This document shows positions 45,549 to 53,221 of a stretch of DNA of 64,000 nt, piece after piece. This DNA is from Phreatobacter oligotrophus (GTDB lineage: Bacteria; Pseudomonadota; Alphaproteobacteria; Rhizobiales; Phreatobacteraceae). Within the stretch, counting starts at the first letter, position 1. Every line of letters starts with the position of its first letter. A model generated the notes under the pieces. It saw only the letters and a list, made by a program, of their open reading frames with translations. It ran no database searches and was not told where the DNA came from. The stretch spans positions 186,001 through 250,000 of the forward strand of contig NZ_PZZL01000006.1 of the NCBI RefSeq assembly GCF_003046185.1, given 5' to 3'. A program made the translations under genes and the position numbers.

Positions 45549-46184
45549 TCAGAGCTCGACGCCATCGACCTTCGGCTTGAGGCGCTGGATGATCTGCGGC
45601 ACCCGCTCGATATGCGGGTTGACCTCCATGGCCTGCTGGAAGGCGGTGAGCGCGCCCTTCTCGTCGCCGAGCTGCTGCAGCAGCATGCCGAGACCGACCA
45701 TGGCGCCGAAATGGCGCGGCTCAAGCCTCAGCACGTTCTCGAGGTCGGAAATGGCGCGGCCGAACTCGCGGCGGGCGAAATAGAGGGTCGCCCGGCGGCT
45801 CCAGGCCTCGGTGAAGTCGGGCTGCAGGTCGATGACCGCATCGAGCAGCGAGAGCGCGAGATCGGCCTGGCGCTGCTGCATGGCCTGCTGCGCCCGGCCC
45901 ATCAGGAGATCGGCCGTGTCCGAGCCGGAGACCGACATCAGCATGCCGATCTGGGCCTCGAGCACACGCGCCTGGCGCGGATTGTCGGCCTCGCGCAGGC
46001 GCGAGTAGAGCTCGTCGAGCCGGCGGGCGCGTTCGGAGGCAAGGGCTGGCGGGGTGATCGCACCCGCGGCGGGCGCTGTCTCCGCGGGCGGCGTCGGCAC
46101 CGGACCGGTGGTCTGGGCAAAGGACGGCGCACCGGCGAGAACCGGGCCGAGCAGAGACAAAAGAAAAACCGCCGCGCGAGTCAT
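45549..46184 (-). CDS. Exported tetratricopeptide-repeat protein
   Basis: Predicted periplasmic TPR protein of 211 residues. It has a signal peptide (MTRAAVFLLSLLGPVLAGAP, cleavage near SFA) followed by a Pro/Thr-rich segment and three TPR-like units including LALSLLDAVIDLQPDFTEAW, AISDLENVLRLEPRHFGAMV and GALTAFQQAMEVNPHIE. It ends with QIIQRLKPKVDGVEL. Such small exported TPR proteins are common in Hyphomicrobiales and have no assigned function. It lies just upstream of the alpha/beta hydrolase gene. Confidence 0.88.
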   Translation of the reverse strand: MTRAAVFLLSLLGPVLAGAPSFAQTTGPVPTPPAETAPAAGAITPPALASERARRLDELYSRLREADNPRQARVLEAQIGMLMSVSGSDTADLLMGRAQQAMQQRQADLALSLLDAVIDLQPDFTEAWSRRATLYFARREFGRAISDLENVLRLEPRHFGAMVGLGMLLQQLGDEKGALTAFQQAMEVNPHIERVPQIIQRLKPKVDGVEL

Positions 46185-46257
46185 GGCTCCAAGCTGGGCC
46201 AGGACGCGGCGACGGTCAATGTCGGGACGATGACAGCCACGTGAGCGGCGTCAGTCC

Positions 46258-46278
46258 CAAAGAACGGCGTGACGCCGT
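46258..46278 (-). terminator. Intrinsic terminator directly after rpmJ
   Basis: ACGGCG and CGCCGT form a 6-bp stem with a 3-base loop, then TTCTTT on the minus strand. It begins 2 bases after the rpmJ stop codon. Confidence 0.7.
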
Positions 46279-46280
46279 CT

Positions 46281-46406
46281 TCAGCCCTGACGCGCCTTGA
46301 AGCGCTTCTGGGTCTTGTTGATGACGTAGACGCGGCCCTTGCGGCGCACGATCTGGTTGTCGCGGTGGCGACCGCGCAGCGACTTGAGCGAGTTGCGGAC
46401 CTTCAT
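46281..46406 (-). CDS. rpmJ: 50S ribosomal protein L36
   Basis: Large-subunit ribosomal protein of 41 residues: [20 protein letters not shown], then [21 protein letters not shown]. It is the zinc-free form, since the Cys/His ribbon of the C+ form is absent; this longer C- form is usual in alphaproteobacteria. ATG 46406 is followed by an immediate terminator after the stop. It is a single-gene unit divergent from the gre gene. Confidence 0.96.
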   Translation of the reverse strand: MKVRNSLKSLRGRHRDNQIVRRKGRVYVINKTQKRFKARQG

Positions 46407-46597
46407 GGCGGCGATCCCTGGAGACGAGCACCGGGATCGGGAGACCCGACGGACGATGCGTCGATGAAGAAGAGGCGGCGGCTATACGTGGCCGGGGCGG
46501 GAGTGTCAAGGTTGCGGCGGGGAGATCGCCGCCCCATCTGGCAGGATCGTCGGCCGCAGGGCCGGACGGCCATGCCATAGCACGAAAGACGGAACGG

Positions 46598-47074
46598 ATG
46601 AGCGTCGCCTTCACCAAGGAGAACGACCGGGACGGGACGGAGGCGAACCTCCAGGACCGGCCGATCTCGCCCCATCCGAACCTTGTCACCTCGGCCGGCC
46701 TCGCCGCGCTCGAGGCCGCCGTCGAGGAGGCGAAGGCGGCGGTCCTCGCCGCCAAGGCCGCAGGCGAGGACGCGACCGGCATCGCCTATGCCCGCGCCGC
46801 CCGCGACCTGCGCTACTTCCAGGCCCGCCGCGCCAGCGCCGAGGTGCAGCCGACCCCGCCGAGGGATGGCAAGGTCCATTTCGGCAGCCGCGTCACCATC
46901 GACCGCGAGGACGGTCGCCGGCAGAGTTGGACCATCGTCGGCGAGGACGAGGCCGACCCGTCGGCTGGCACCATCTCCTATGTCTCGCCCATGGCCCGCG
47001 CCCTCATGGGCAAGGTCGTCGGCGACCTCGCCATGGTCGCCGGCCAGGAAATCGAGATCATCGCCATCGGCTGA
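46598..47074 (+). CDS. GreA/GreB family transcription elongation factor
   Basis: Predicted RNA polymerase-binding factor that rescues backtracked complexes. The 158-residue protein opens MSVAFTKENDRDGTEANLQD, like GreB-type proteins, then has an N-terminal helical hairpin (about 30-75, AALEAAVEEAKAAVLAAKA with acidic GED at the tip) and the FKBP-like C-domain with VHFGSRVTIDREDG, TISYVSPMARALMGKVVGD and EIEIIAIG. The hairpin is shorter than in Escherichia coli GreA, so activity may differ. Start ATG 46598 follows a weak ribosome site. Confidence 0.88.
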   Translation: MSVAFTKENDRDGTEANLQDRPISPHPNLVTSAGLAALEAAVEEAKAAVLAAKAAGEDATGIAYARAARDLRYFQARRASAEVQPTPPRDGKVHFGSRVTIDREDGRRQSWTIVGEDEADPSAGTISYVSPMARALMGKVVGDLAMVAGQEIEIIAIG

Positions 47075-47078
47075 GGGC

Positions 47079-49226
47079 TCAGAACCGGCCGCCCGTCTCG
47101 GGCGGGACGATCCAGCGCGGCTCGCCCACCGCGACCCACTCGCCAAAGCCGTCACCGCCATCGCTGACGACCAGCGCCATGCCCGGCCGCAGCAGCGCAG
47201 CGGGCAGCAGCAGCGCATACCAGAGATGGTGCTCGCGGAAGGCGGGCGCGGCCTCGGCCAGCAGCGTGCCGTCGGCATCGACGAGCCGCACCGTCTGGCG
47301 GCGATGATCCTCGCCCGCCGCGATCGGCAGCGCGAGCGTCTGGCCCGCCGCCACGGCGCGGATCTCGATGCGCAGGGCCCCGCGGCGCGCCGCGCCCGCC
47401 AATCCGCTGCCGTGGACCGCCGCGACACCGGCAAGCGGCCGCAGCGGCGCCGGCGGCGCGGGCGCGGGGTCGAAGCCCTCGCCGCGGATGAGAACGTCGG
47501 CAGGCGTTCCCGCAAGACCCGGCATGAAGGGCATCTGCGCGAAGAGGATGGGCGTCGCCGACGGCATGGCGAAGCGGCAGAGGATCGCCCCGGCCGCATC
47601 GAGGCCGATGATCCCGCCGGGCGCCGCCTCTACGCGGATCGCGAGCGTGAAGACATCGCTTTGCGGGCCGATGACCGAGCGCCGCGGGCGGGTCCAGCCG
47701 GTAACGGCGCCATCGGCACCGCGCGCGACGATCCAGGCAGGTGCGCCGCTCGCACGGCCCACGACGCCCGAGACCCGCACCGCGCCCGGCCCGATCCCCG
47801 TCACGGCCGTGATGGTCCCCCCGCAAACGGGAAGATCCGGCGGAATGGCGCCTGCCAGCGCGCCGAGCGGCGGCCAGGCTGGTCCCGCCGCGCGGTCGTA
47901 GAGGCCAAGGCCGGCCCGTCGCAGGCTCACGAGGATGGGCCTCAGCGCCTCGGCGGACGGATAGGCGAAGCGCAGCACCTCCAGATCGGCGATGCCGTTG
48001 CGCGCCATGTCCGCGACATCGGCGAGGCGCTGGCGCTGCTGGATGACCTGCGACACCCAGGGATGCGGCACCGCGGCGACCACGGCGGCGCCAACCAGTG
48101 CGAGGCGCCCGGCCAGCACCACCGCGGGCCGGTGCAGCCAGAGCCGAACGGCCACGAGGATCACCAGCAGCAGGCCGGTCAGCGACACGAGCGCATAGCG
48201 CGAGACGAGCGCATAGGCGGGCGGGCCCTCGGCGCCGCGGGCGAGGCCGGTGGCGACGGCCACGGCGAGGACGAGACCGATGCCGCCGAGGAGGCTCGCG
48301 GCCCGCGGATCGAGCGGCTGCCCCCGCCGCCAGCAACGATGGGCGCCCCAGGCGATCAGGGCGAGCCCGCCGAGCGCAATGGCAAGGCCGACGGCCTGGG
48401 CCAGCCAGACGGTGCGGGTCGGCGTCACCGATCCGAGGAAGGCGAGGCCATAGGCCAGCGCCTCGAGCGGCGCGGCGAAGACGCGGGCAGGCGCCGCTCC
48501 CTCGACGGACAGGCTGGCGAGCCCGGCGGCGATCAGGGCCGGCACGACCATGGCGAGGGCGCGCGGCCCGTCGCGCCGGAACAGCAGCGCCGCCGCTCCC
48601 GCCGCCACGGGAGCGAGGACACCCGCGGCCATGGTGTAGGTGCAGAGGACCGCGAGAGGGCAGGCAACGAGGAGCGCATGGGCCGTGCTGCGGGCCGCCA
48701 TCACGGCCCAGATCAACCCGAGCGAGAGGCCGATGAACAGCGGAAACTGGGCCTGCGTGAACCAGGTGGTGTTCTCGACATGGACGGGGGCGAGGAAGAG
48801 CCCCGCGCCCGCCACCATCAGGACGACGAGCGAGGCGCGATCGACCCGGTCGGCGAGGGCGAGGACGAAGAGGAAGGCGCCGGCGGCCGCCATCAGCGCC
48901 AGATGGATCCACACGCCGAAACCCGGGCGGACATACCAGTCCGCCAGCATGACCAGCTTGGCGAGGCCCGGCCGGTGCTCGTTGTGCCGCCAGTGGAGGG
49001 CCCGCGCCCAATCGGCGAGGGTGCCACCTTCGTGAGCGCGGAGCAGCACCCCGGCATAGCCCCAGCCGTCCCAGTAGAGGGTCGGCAGGGCATGGAGCAG
49101 GCTGTAGCCGAGGCCGAACCCGGCGAAGCCGAGCGCCGCGGCGAGCGAGACGAGGGTGAGCCAGCGCGGCGATGCCAGCCGCGCCTCCCGGGCGTCGATC
49201 ACCACCGGCCGCGCGGGCTCCGCCAC
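47079..49226 (-). CDS. Large polytopic membrane protein, unknown function
   Basis: A 715-residue protein with about eleven membrane helices in the first 430 residues (for example LTLVSLAAALGFAGFGLGYS) and a C-terminal, non-membrane domain of about 280 residues rich in beta-prone Gly/Ala/Val sequence (GVVGRASGAPAWIVARG, GWTRPRRSVIGPQSDVF). The overall shape resembles GT-C glycosyltransferase-like membrane proteins, but I see no certain catalytic motif. I chose GTG 49226, four bases after the hutD-like stop; the longer frame to 49352 overlaps that gene. It is the last gene in the leftward cluster. Confidence 0.75.
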   Translation of the reverse strand: MAEPARPVVIDAREARLASPRWLTLVSLAAALGFAGFGLGYSLLHALPTLYWDGWGYAGVLLRAHEGGTLADWARALHWRHNEHRPGLAKLVMLADWYVRPGFGVWIHLALMAAAGAFLFVLALADRVDRASLVVLMVAGAGLFLAPVHVENTTWFTQAQFPLFIGLSLGLIWAVMAARSTAHALLVACPLAVLCTYTMAAGVLAPVAAGAAALLFRRDGPRALAMVVPALIAAGLASLSVEGAAPARVFAAPLEALAYGLAFLGSVTPTRTVWLAQAVGLAIALGGLALIAWGAHRCWRRGQPLDPRAASLLGGIGLVLAVAVATGLARGAEGPPAYALVSRYALVSLTGLLLVILVAVRLWLHRPAVVLAGRLALVGAAVVAAVPHPWVSQVIQQRQRLADVADMARNGIADLEVLRFAYPSAEALRPILVSLRRAGLGLYDRAAGPAWPPLGALAGAIPPDLPVCGGTITAVTGIGPGAVRVSGVVGRASGAPAWIVARGADGAVTGWTRPRRSVIGPQSDVFTLAIRVEAAPGGIIGLDAAGAILCRFAMPSATPILFAQMPFMPGLAGTPADVLIRGEGFDPAPAPPAPLRPLAGVAAVHGSGLAGAARRGALRIEIRAVAAGQTLALPIAAGEDHRRQTVRLVDADGTLLAEAAPAFREHHLWYALLLPAALLRPGMALVVSDGGDGFGEWVAVGEPRWIVPPETGGRF

Positions 49227-49230
49227 GCCG

Positions 49231-49803
49231 TCAGACGCGGTGGATGGCGACGGCCGCAAGACGGCCGCCCGCAGCGCCGCTGACGCCAAGGCCGGCCTCG
49301 GCGTCCGCCAGGAGCGCCGACCCGGCGCCGAGCGCGATGTCGCCGCTCGCACCCGTCACCCGCCAATCCCCCGCCACCGCGAAGAGGACAATGACGTCGG
49401 CGCCGGCGAGCGTGTCGGCTGCACCGCCACCGGCGAGGATCCGTACCGTACCGCGTGCCGCCCCGTCCCGCGTCAGAAGGTTGAAGGCAGTCGCGGGTAC
49501 CCCGTCGACCAGCCGGCAATAGGGCGCCGGCGCACCGGCAAAGACCGTCGGGGCATCTGGGGGCACGGGTCGCACCCCCTCCCCCGCAAAGTCCAGCGTG
49601 ACGCCGGCGCCATGGATGATGGTGAAGGTGCGCGTCACGCCGGCATAGTCCGAGAAGGGCCCGTCGCGGTCGATCGCGGCGGTGCCGACGCGCCAGTCCG
49701 GCTCGCCGTCTGCGCCGAGCCTTTGGGCGATGTCAGTGGCCGTCCCGCCGCCGTTCTTCCAGGGAACGGTGCGGAACGAGGCCGGGTCGAGCAGGTGGAT
49801 CAT
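49231..49803 (-). CDS. HutD family protein
   Basis: Cupin-like HutD family protein, linked in other bacteria to histidine utilisation as a control protein. The 190 residues start MIHLLDPASFRTVPWKNGGG (PWKNGGGxT is the family hallmark) and include WRVGTAAIDRDGPFSDYAGVTRTF, then a ligand-pocket region ending in AAVAIHRV. No hut catabolic gene is in this window. It sits 5 bp after the solute-binding protein gene and 4 bp before the large membrane protein gene, which implies co-transcription with them. Confidence 0.9.
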   Translation of the reverse strand: MIHLLDPASFRTVPWKNGGGTATDIAQRLGADGEPDWRVGTAAIDRDGPFSDYAGVTRTFTIIHGAGVTLDFAGEGVRPVPPDAPTVFAGAPAPYCRLVDGVPATAFNLLTRDGAARGTVRILAGGGAADTLAGADVIVLFAVAGDWRVTGASGDIALGAGSALLADAEAGLGVSGAAGGRLAAVAIHRV

Positions 49804-49808
49804 GCCGC

Positions 49809-50894
49809 TCACTGCGCCACGTAGGTGATGCCGCTGATCGGCGAGACGATGCGGTTGTAGATCTCGCCGCAGCGGGCACCGCAACGCTTCACGAAGGCCG
49901 GCAGCACCACCTTGGTCAGCGCCTCGCGCAGCGTCGCCTCGTCGGCGGGCGTGGCGCGGGTGACGGTCATCGGCCGGTTGGTGACGACATGGCCGATCTT
50001 GCAGCCATCGGCATTGCCGGCATTGCACTGGATGCCGTCCTCGGTGAGCTCGGCGCCGAGCTTCCACTGCTGCTCCTCGACGTCGTTCATCGTCGCCTGC
50101 AGGAAGTCGCGCACGGCGGGGTCGAGGCGGTTCCACCAGGCAAGGTTCACCGCATAGGCGGCAACGCCCCACTGGATCGGCAGCGTGTAGAGATGGCGCG
50201 TCACCTCGTACCAGCGGGCGCCGTTGCCGGTGGCGGTGCCGGTCACGGCGCAGTCGACGACGCCGCGCTCCAGCGCCGAATAGACCTCCGGGAAGCCGAT
50301 GGCGACCGGCTGGCCGCCCACCGACTGGATGAAATCATTCTGCGAGCCGCCGGGCGTGCGCACGCGCCGGCCCTTGAGGTCGGCGAGGCTGGTGATCGGA
50401 TCGCGGCAGAACAGCACCTGGCCGGGGAAAGGATAGAAGGCGACGATCTTCACCCCGAAGCGCTCAAGCTCCTGATTGAGCGTCGGCAGCATGGCATGGG
50501 CGATGCGCCGGCCCTGCTCGTGCGAGGGGTTCTGTCCCGACATGTCGATGATGTCGAGCAGCGGCACGTCACCGGCGACCGTCGGCAGCGCCATGCCGGC
50601 AAGGTCGATCTGGCCGGCGCGCAGCACGCGGATCAGGTCGGGCCCGGAGAGGTTGCGCTCCGGCCAGCTCGCCAGCGTCACGCGGATGCGGCCGCCCGAG
50701 CGCGCCGGGATGCCCTCGCGCAGCATCGGAATGTCGACGCGCGTATATTGCGGGATCGAGGGCGAGAGCTGCGTCACCATCTGGATGGAGACCGGCGGGC
50801 CCGGCGGCAGGGTCGGCGCCTGGGCCAGGGCCGGCGCGGCGAGGGAGAGGCTGGCCGCGGCGAGCGCGGCGAGGGGCAGGCGAGACGAGACCAT
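49809..50894 (-). CDS. TRAP transporter substrate-binding protein (DctP family)
   Basis: Predicted periplasmic solute receptor. The 361-residue protein has a signal peptide (MVSSRLPLAALAAASLSLA, cleavage after ALA), and the DctP marks: DLIRVLRAGQIDLAGMAL, DLKGRRVRTPGGSQNDFI with the conserved arginine that binds a carboxylate, and VYSALERGVVDCAVTGTATGN. The membrane subunits DctQ and DctM are not in the window, so it could serve a distant TRAP permease or act as a stand-alone ligand receptor. A promoter-like sequence lies upstream at 50938-50965. It is followed at 5 bp by the hutD-like gene. Confidence 0.9.
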   Translation of the reverse strand: MVSSRLPLAALAAASLSLAAPALAQAPTLPPGPPVSIQMVTQLSPSIPQYTRVDIPMLREGIPARSGGRIRVTLASWPERNLSGPDLIRVLRAGQIDLAGMALPTVAGDVPLLDIIDMSGQNPSHEQGRRIAHAMLPTLNQELERFGVKIVAFYPFPGQVLFCRDPITSLADLKGRRVRTPGGSQNDFIQSVGGQPVAIGFPEVYSALERGVVDCAVTGTATGNGARWYEVTRHLYTLPIQWGVAAYAVNLAWWNRLDPAVRDFLQATMNDVEEQQWKLGAELTEDGIQCNAGNADGCKIGHVVTNRPMTVTRATPADEATLREALTKVVLPAFVKRCGARCGEIYNRIVSPISGITYVAQ

Positions 50895-50937
50895 GGGGGA
50901 CACCCTCCGGCGGCGGCGAGATGGCCGCCCTGCCCCG

Positions 50938-50965
50938 ACTATAGGCTGCCCTCGCCGAGCGTCGA
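50938..50965 (-). promoter_or_regulatory. Candidate sigma-70-type promoter for the solute-binding protein gene
   Basis: On the minus strand TCGACG (-35-like) and TATAGT (-10-like) are 16 bases apart, about 44 bp before the start codon. It suggests the solute-binding, HutD and membrane protein genes can be transcribed apart from the channel-sensor pair. Confidence 0.4.
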
Positions 50966-51031
50966 GGCCGCCCGCCGCAGGGCTCGGCGCCATCCACCCT
51001 GCCCTCGTGCATGGCTGCCGTCGCGACAGGC

Positions 51032-52099
51032 TCAGCCGGGCAGCGCCCGCAGCGCCGCCCCCAGGCAGACGATGAGCATCATGGCCGGCAAGGCCCAGCG
51101 CAGGTGGCCGCGCAGCGCCTCCGCCTCCTCGCGCCAGCGGCCGCCGGGCTGGGCGACCACCACCGAGAGCACCACCTCGAACAGCAGCACCGACACCAGA
51201 TAGAGGTAGCCGAGTGAGATCATCTCGGCGACGGGGGTGTTCAGCGAGATGGCGCCGGGAAAGCTCGATTCGAAGGTGAAGCTGATGGCCGCGAGCGCCA
51301 GCAGCGAGGAGAAGATCAGGCTGCCCTTGTCCTTCTCGAGGAGGCCCGGCCCCCACAGCACGAAGAGCGACACGGCCAGCACGGCGATGACGGGCACGAA
51401 GATGCGCAGCACGTAGCGCTGCGCCTCGCGGGCCAGCGTTACCGTCACGTTGAGCCGCGAATAGGACCGGGCGTTCCAGCCCATGGCGAGGTCGTTGACG
51501 AAGCTGAGGCCAATGGGCCGCCAGTCCACCACCGCCAGCGCCCGCTCGATGCCGGAGAACTGTCGGTCCGCCTCCGTGGTCATCAGCACCGCCTCCTGCT
51601 GCGGATGGCGCGGCAGGGAGAGGGCCAGCGTCAGGTTCTGCTGGTCGAAGGGGAAGGCGTCCATGGTCATGCGCACCCGCACATCCGCCTCGAAGCGCTC
51701 GATCACCACCGCCTCGCCATGGGCGTGGATGGAGAGCGCCACCGTGCGCGAGTCCCGGCCGCCGACCTGGTTGTCGAGGACGAGGCCCGGCGACCAGATC
51801 GCCTTCAGCCGCTCGTCCGCCTCCGCGCCGACGCGGTCCTCGCGCGACAGGCCTTGCGCCACGGCGTCGAAGGCGAGGCGCGGATCATGCCAGCGCTGGG
51901 TAATTTCGAGATGAAGCCGCGCCTGGCCGCCGACCTCGCGCACCTCCAGCACATTGAGGACGCGCACGGCGACGCGCACCCGCACCGGCAGCTCGACGCC
52001 GCGCGGCAGGGCGGTGAGGCCCTCGCCGGCCTCCTCCGCATGGGCGATGAGGCCGAGGCCGAGGAGCCACAGACAGGCGAGGAGGATGCGGGCCATCAC
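51032..52099 (-). CDS. Pentameric ligand-gated ion channel (Cys-loop receptor homologue)
   Basis: Prokaryotic homologue of nicotinic/GABA receptors, related to GLIC and ELIC. The 355-residue protein has a signal peptide (1-21), an extracellular beta-sandwich (about 30-225) with the loop-A motif W102-S-P-G-L-V-L-D-N110 and the Pro-loop F149-P-F-D-152 (no Cys-loop cysteines, as in other bacterial members), then four membrane helices: M1 about 229-248, M2 about 259-277, M3 about 288-314, M4 about 332-352. By hand alignment with recalled GLIC, pore position 9' is L267, 6' S264, 2' S260, with K256-D257-K258 at the inner mouth. It overlaps the Cache gene by 4 bp, so the two are coupled. Confidence 0.9.
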   Translation of the reverse strand: MMARILLACLWLLGLGLIAHAEEAGEGLTALPRGVELPVRVRVAVRVLNVLEVREVGGQARLHLEITQRWHDPRLAFDAVAQGLSREDRVGAEADERLKAIWSPGLVLDNQVGGRDSRTVALSIHAHGEAVVIERFEADVRVRMTMDAFPFDQQNLTLALSLPRHPQQEAVLMTTEADRQFSGIERALAVVDWRPIGLSFVNDLAMGWNARSYSRLNVTVTLAREAQRYVLRIFVPVIAVLAVSLFVLWGPGLLEKDKGSLIFSSLLALAAISFTFESSFPGAISLNTPVAEMISLGYLYLVSVLLFEVVLSVVVAQPGGRWREEAEALRGHLRWALPAMMLIVCLGAALRALPG

Positions 52100-53088
52100 G
52101 CCTCCTGCCGGCGCAGGCGGGCAAGGACCAGGAAGGCGACGAAGGCGACGATGCCGCCCACCAGGGCCATGACCCAGAGCTCGGTGGTCAGCCGTCGCCC
52201 ATCCGAGCGCGCCTCCTCCCGGGCGATGACGGTGAGCCCGATGAGCCGGCCGGAGAAATCCACCAGCGGCTGGGCCATGACGGCATAGCTGCGACCGCCG
52301 AGGCGGCGTGTGCCAATGGTCACGTCGCGGACGGCCCGCAGCGGCTCGGCGCGCATCAGTCCGGTGAACAGGGCCTCGTCGGTGGCCGCCATGACGGTGA
52401 GGTCGCCGACCGTCGGCAGCTTCGGGTCGAGCGTGACGCCGGCTAGGGAGGATGCCGCGATCACGGCGATCTCGGTATTGGTCGCGGTCTTCACGAGGTC
52501 GAGGATGGGGCGGATGTCGAGGCCGGCCTCCACCGTGCCCAGCAGCGCGCTCCCCTGCTCGACCGGCGCGACGCCGCGGATGCCGATGCCGGCAATGCCG
52601 ATCTCGACGCCGGTCTGCGCCCGGCGCAGGCGGTTCGCCGCCACAACCATGGCGCGGAAGGTGGAGATGTCGTCACCGTGCTGGTCCGGCCGGTGCATGC
52701 GCAGGAGATAGCGCAGGTCCGGCGTGTGGTAGCCGAAGATCTGCACGCTGGCCTGGGCGCCGAGATAGCCATAGGCCTCGGCCGAGAGCGCCTGGAGCTG
52801 CTGGCGATCGCTGGCCGCGAGCGCCGCCCGCACCTGCGGGTGGCGCCCGAAGGATTCGGCGATGGCGAGGGCGAATTTCGCCGCCTGGTCCATGTTGGCG
52901 CCGAGCAGCGAACCGACGAGCTGCATCTGGGCGGTGCGGTCACGATCCTCGACCGCCCGGAGGCTCGCCTGCTGGTGGCGAAGCATCGCCCCGAGGATGA
53001 GGGCGATCACCAGGGCCGGCGCCAGGGCGCTGGCGCCGATCCGTCTCCACTGCACTGCCACCACGATGAACGTCCTTGAAACATGCAC
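52096..53088 (-). CDS. Cache-type membrane sensor without signalling domain
   Basis: A 330-residue protein with a membrane helix at about 17-36, a periplasmic region of about 265 residues and a second helix at about 303-323, leaving only a few cytoplasmic residues (RLRRQEA). The periplasmic part looks like a double-Cache domain: FALAIAESFGRHPQVRAALAASD, VQIFGYHTPDLRYLLRMHRP and GVEIGIAGIGIRGVAPVEQG are typical of Cache sensors of chemoreceptors and kinases. There is no HAMP, kinase or methyl-accepting part. It overlaps the ion-channel gene by 4 bp (ATGA), so it may act as its ligand-binding partner. Which ligand is unknown. Confidence 0.8.
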   Translation of the reverse strand: MHVSRTFIVVAVQWRRIGASALAPALVIALILGAMLRHQQASLRAVEDRDRTAQMQLVGSLLGANMDQAAKFALAIAESFGRHPQVRAALAASDRQQLQALSAEAYGYLGAQASVQIFGYHTPDLRYLLRMHRPDQHGDDISTFRAMVVAANRLRRAQTGVEIGIAGIGIRGVAPVEQGSALLGTVEAGLDIRPILDLVKTATNTEIAVIAASSLAGVTLDPKLPTVGDLTVMAATDEALFTGLMRAEPLRAVRDVTIGTRRLGGRSYAVMAQPLVDFSGRLIGLTVIAREEARSDGRRLTTELWVMALVGGIVAFVAFLVLARLRRQEA

Positions 53089-53221
53089 TGTCGCCCCACC
53101 GGGGCACCATCGGCGCGGCTCTTAGGGGATGGCGGCCGAGCGGGCAAGACATTCCCGGGCGTCACATGACTGAAACAATAAGTTGCAGAATTGGATCGAT
53201 GCACCTCAATGAGGATTGGCG

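Noticed and set aside
46683-49283. 866-codon open frame on the + strand opposite the large membrane protein
   Set aside because: Reads as a repetitive Arg/Gly/Pro translation, typical of antisense frames in high-GC DNA.
49809-50894. Complete TRAP transporter operon
   Set aside because: Only the solute receptor is present; the 715-residue membrane protein does not look like DctM.
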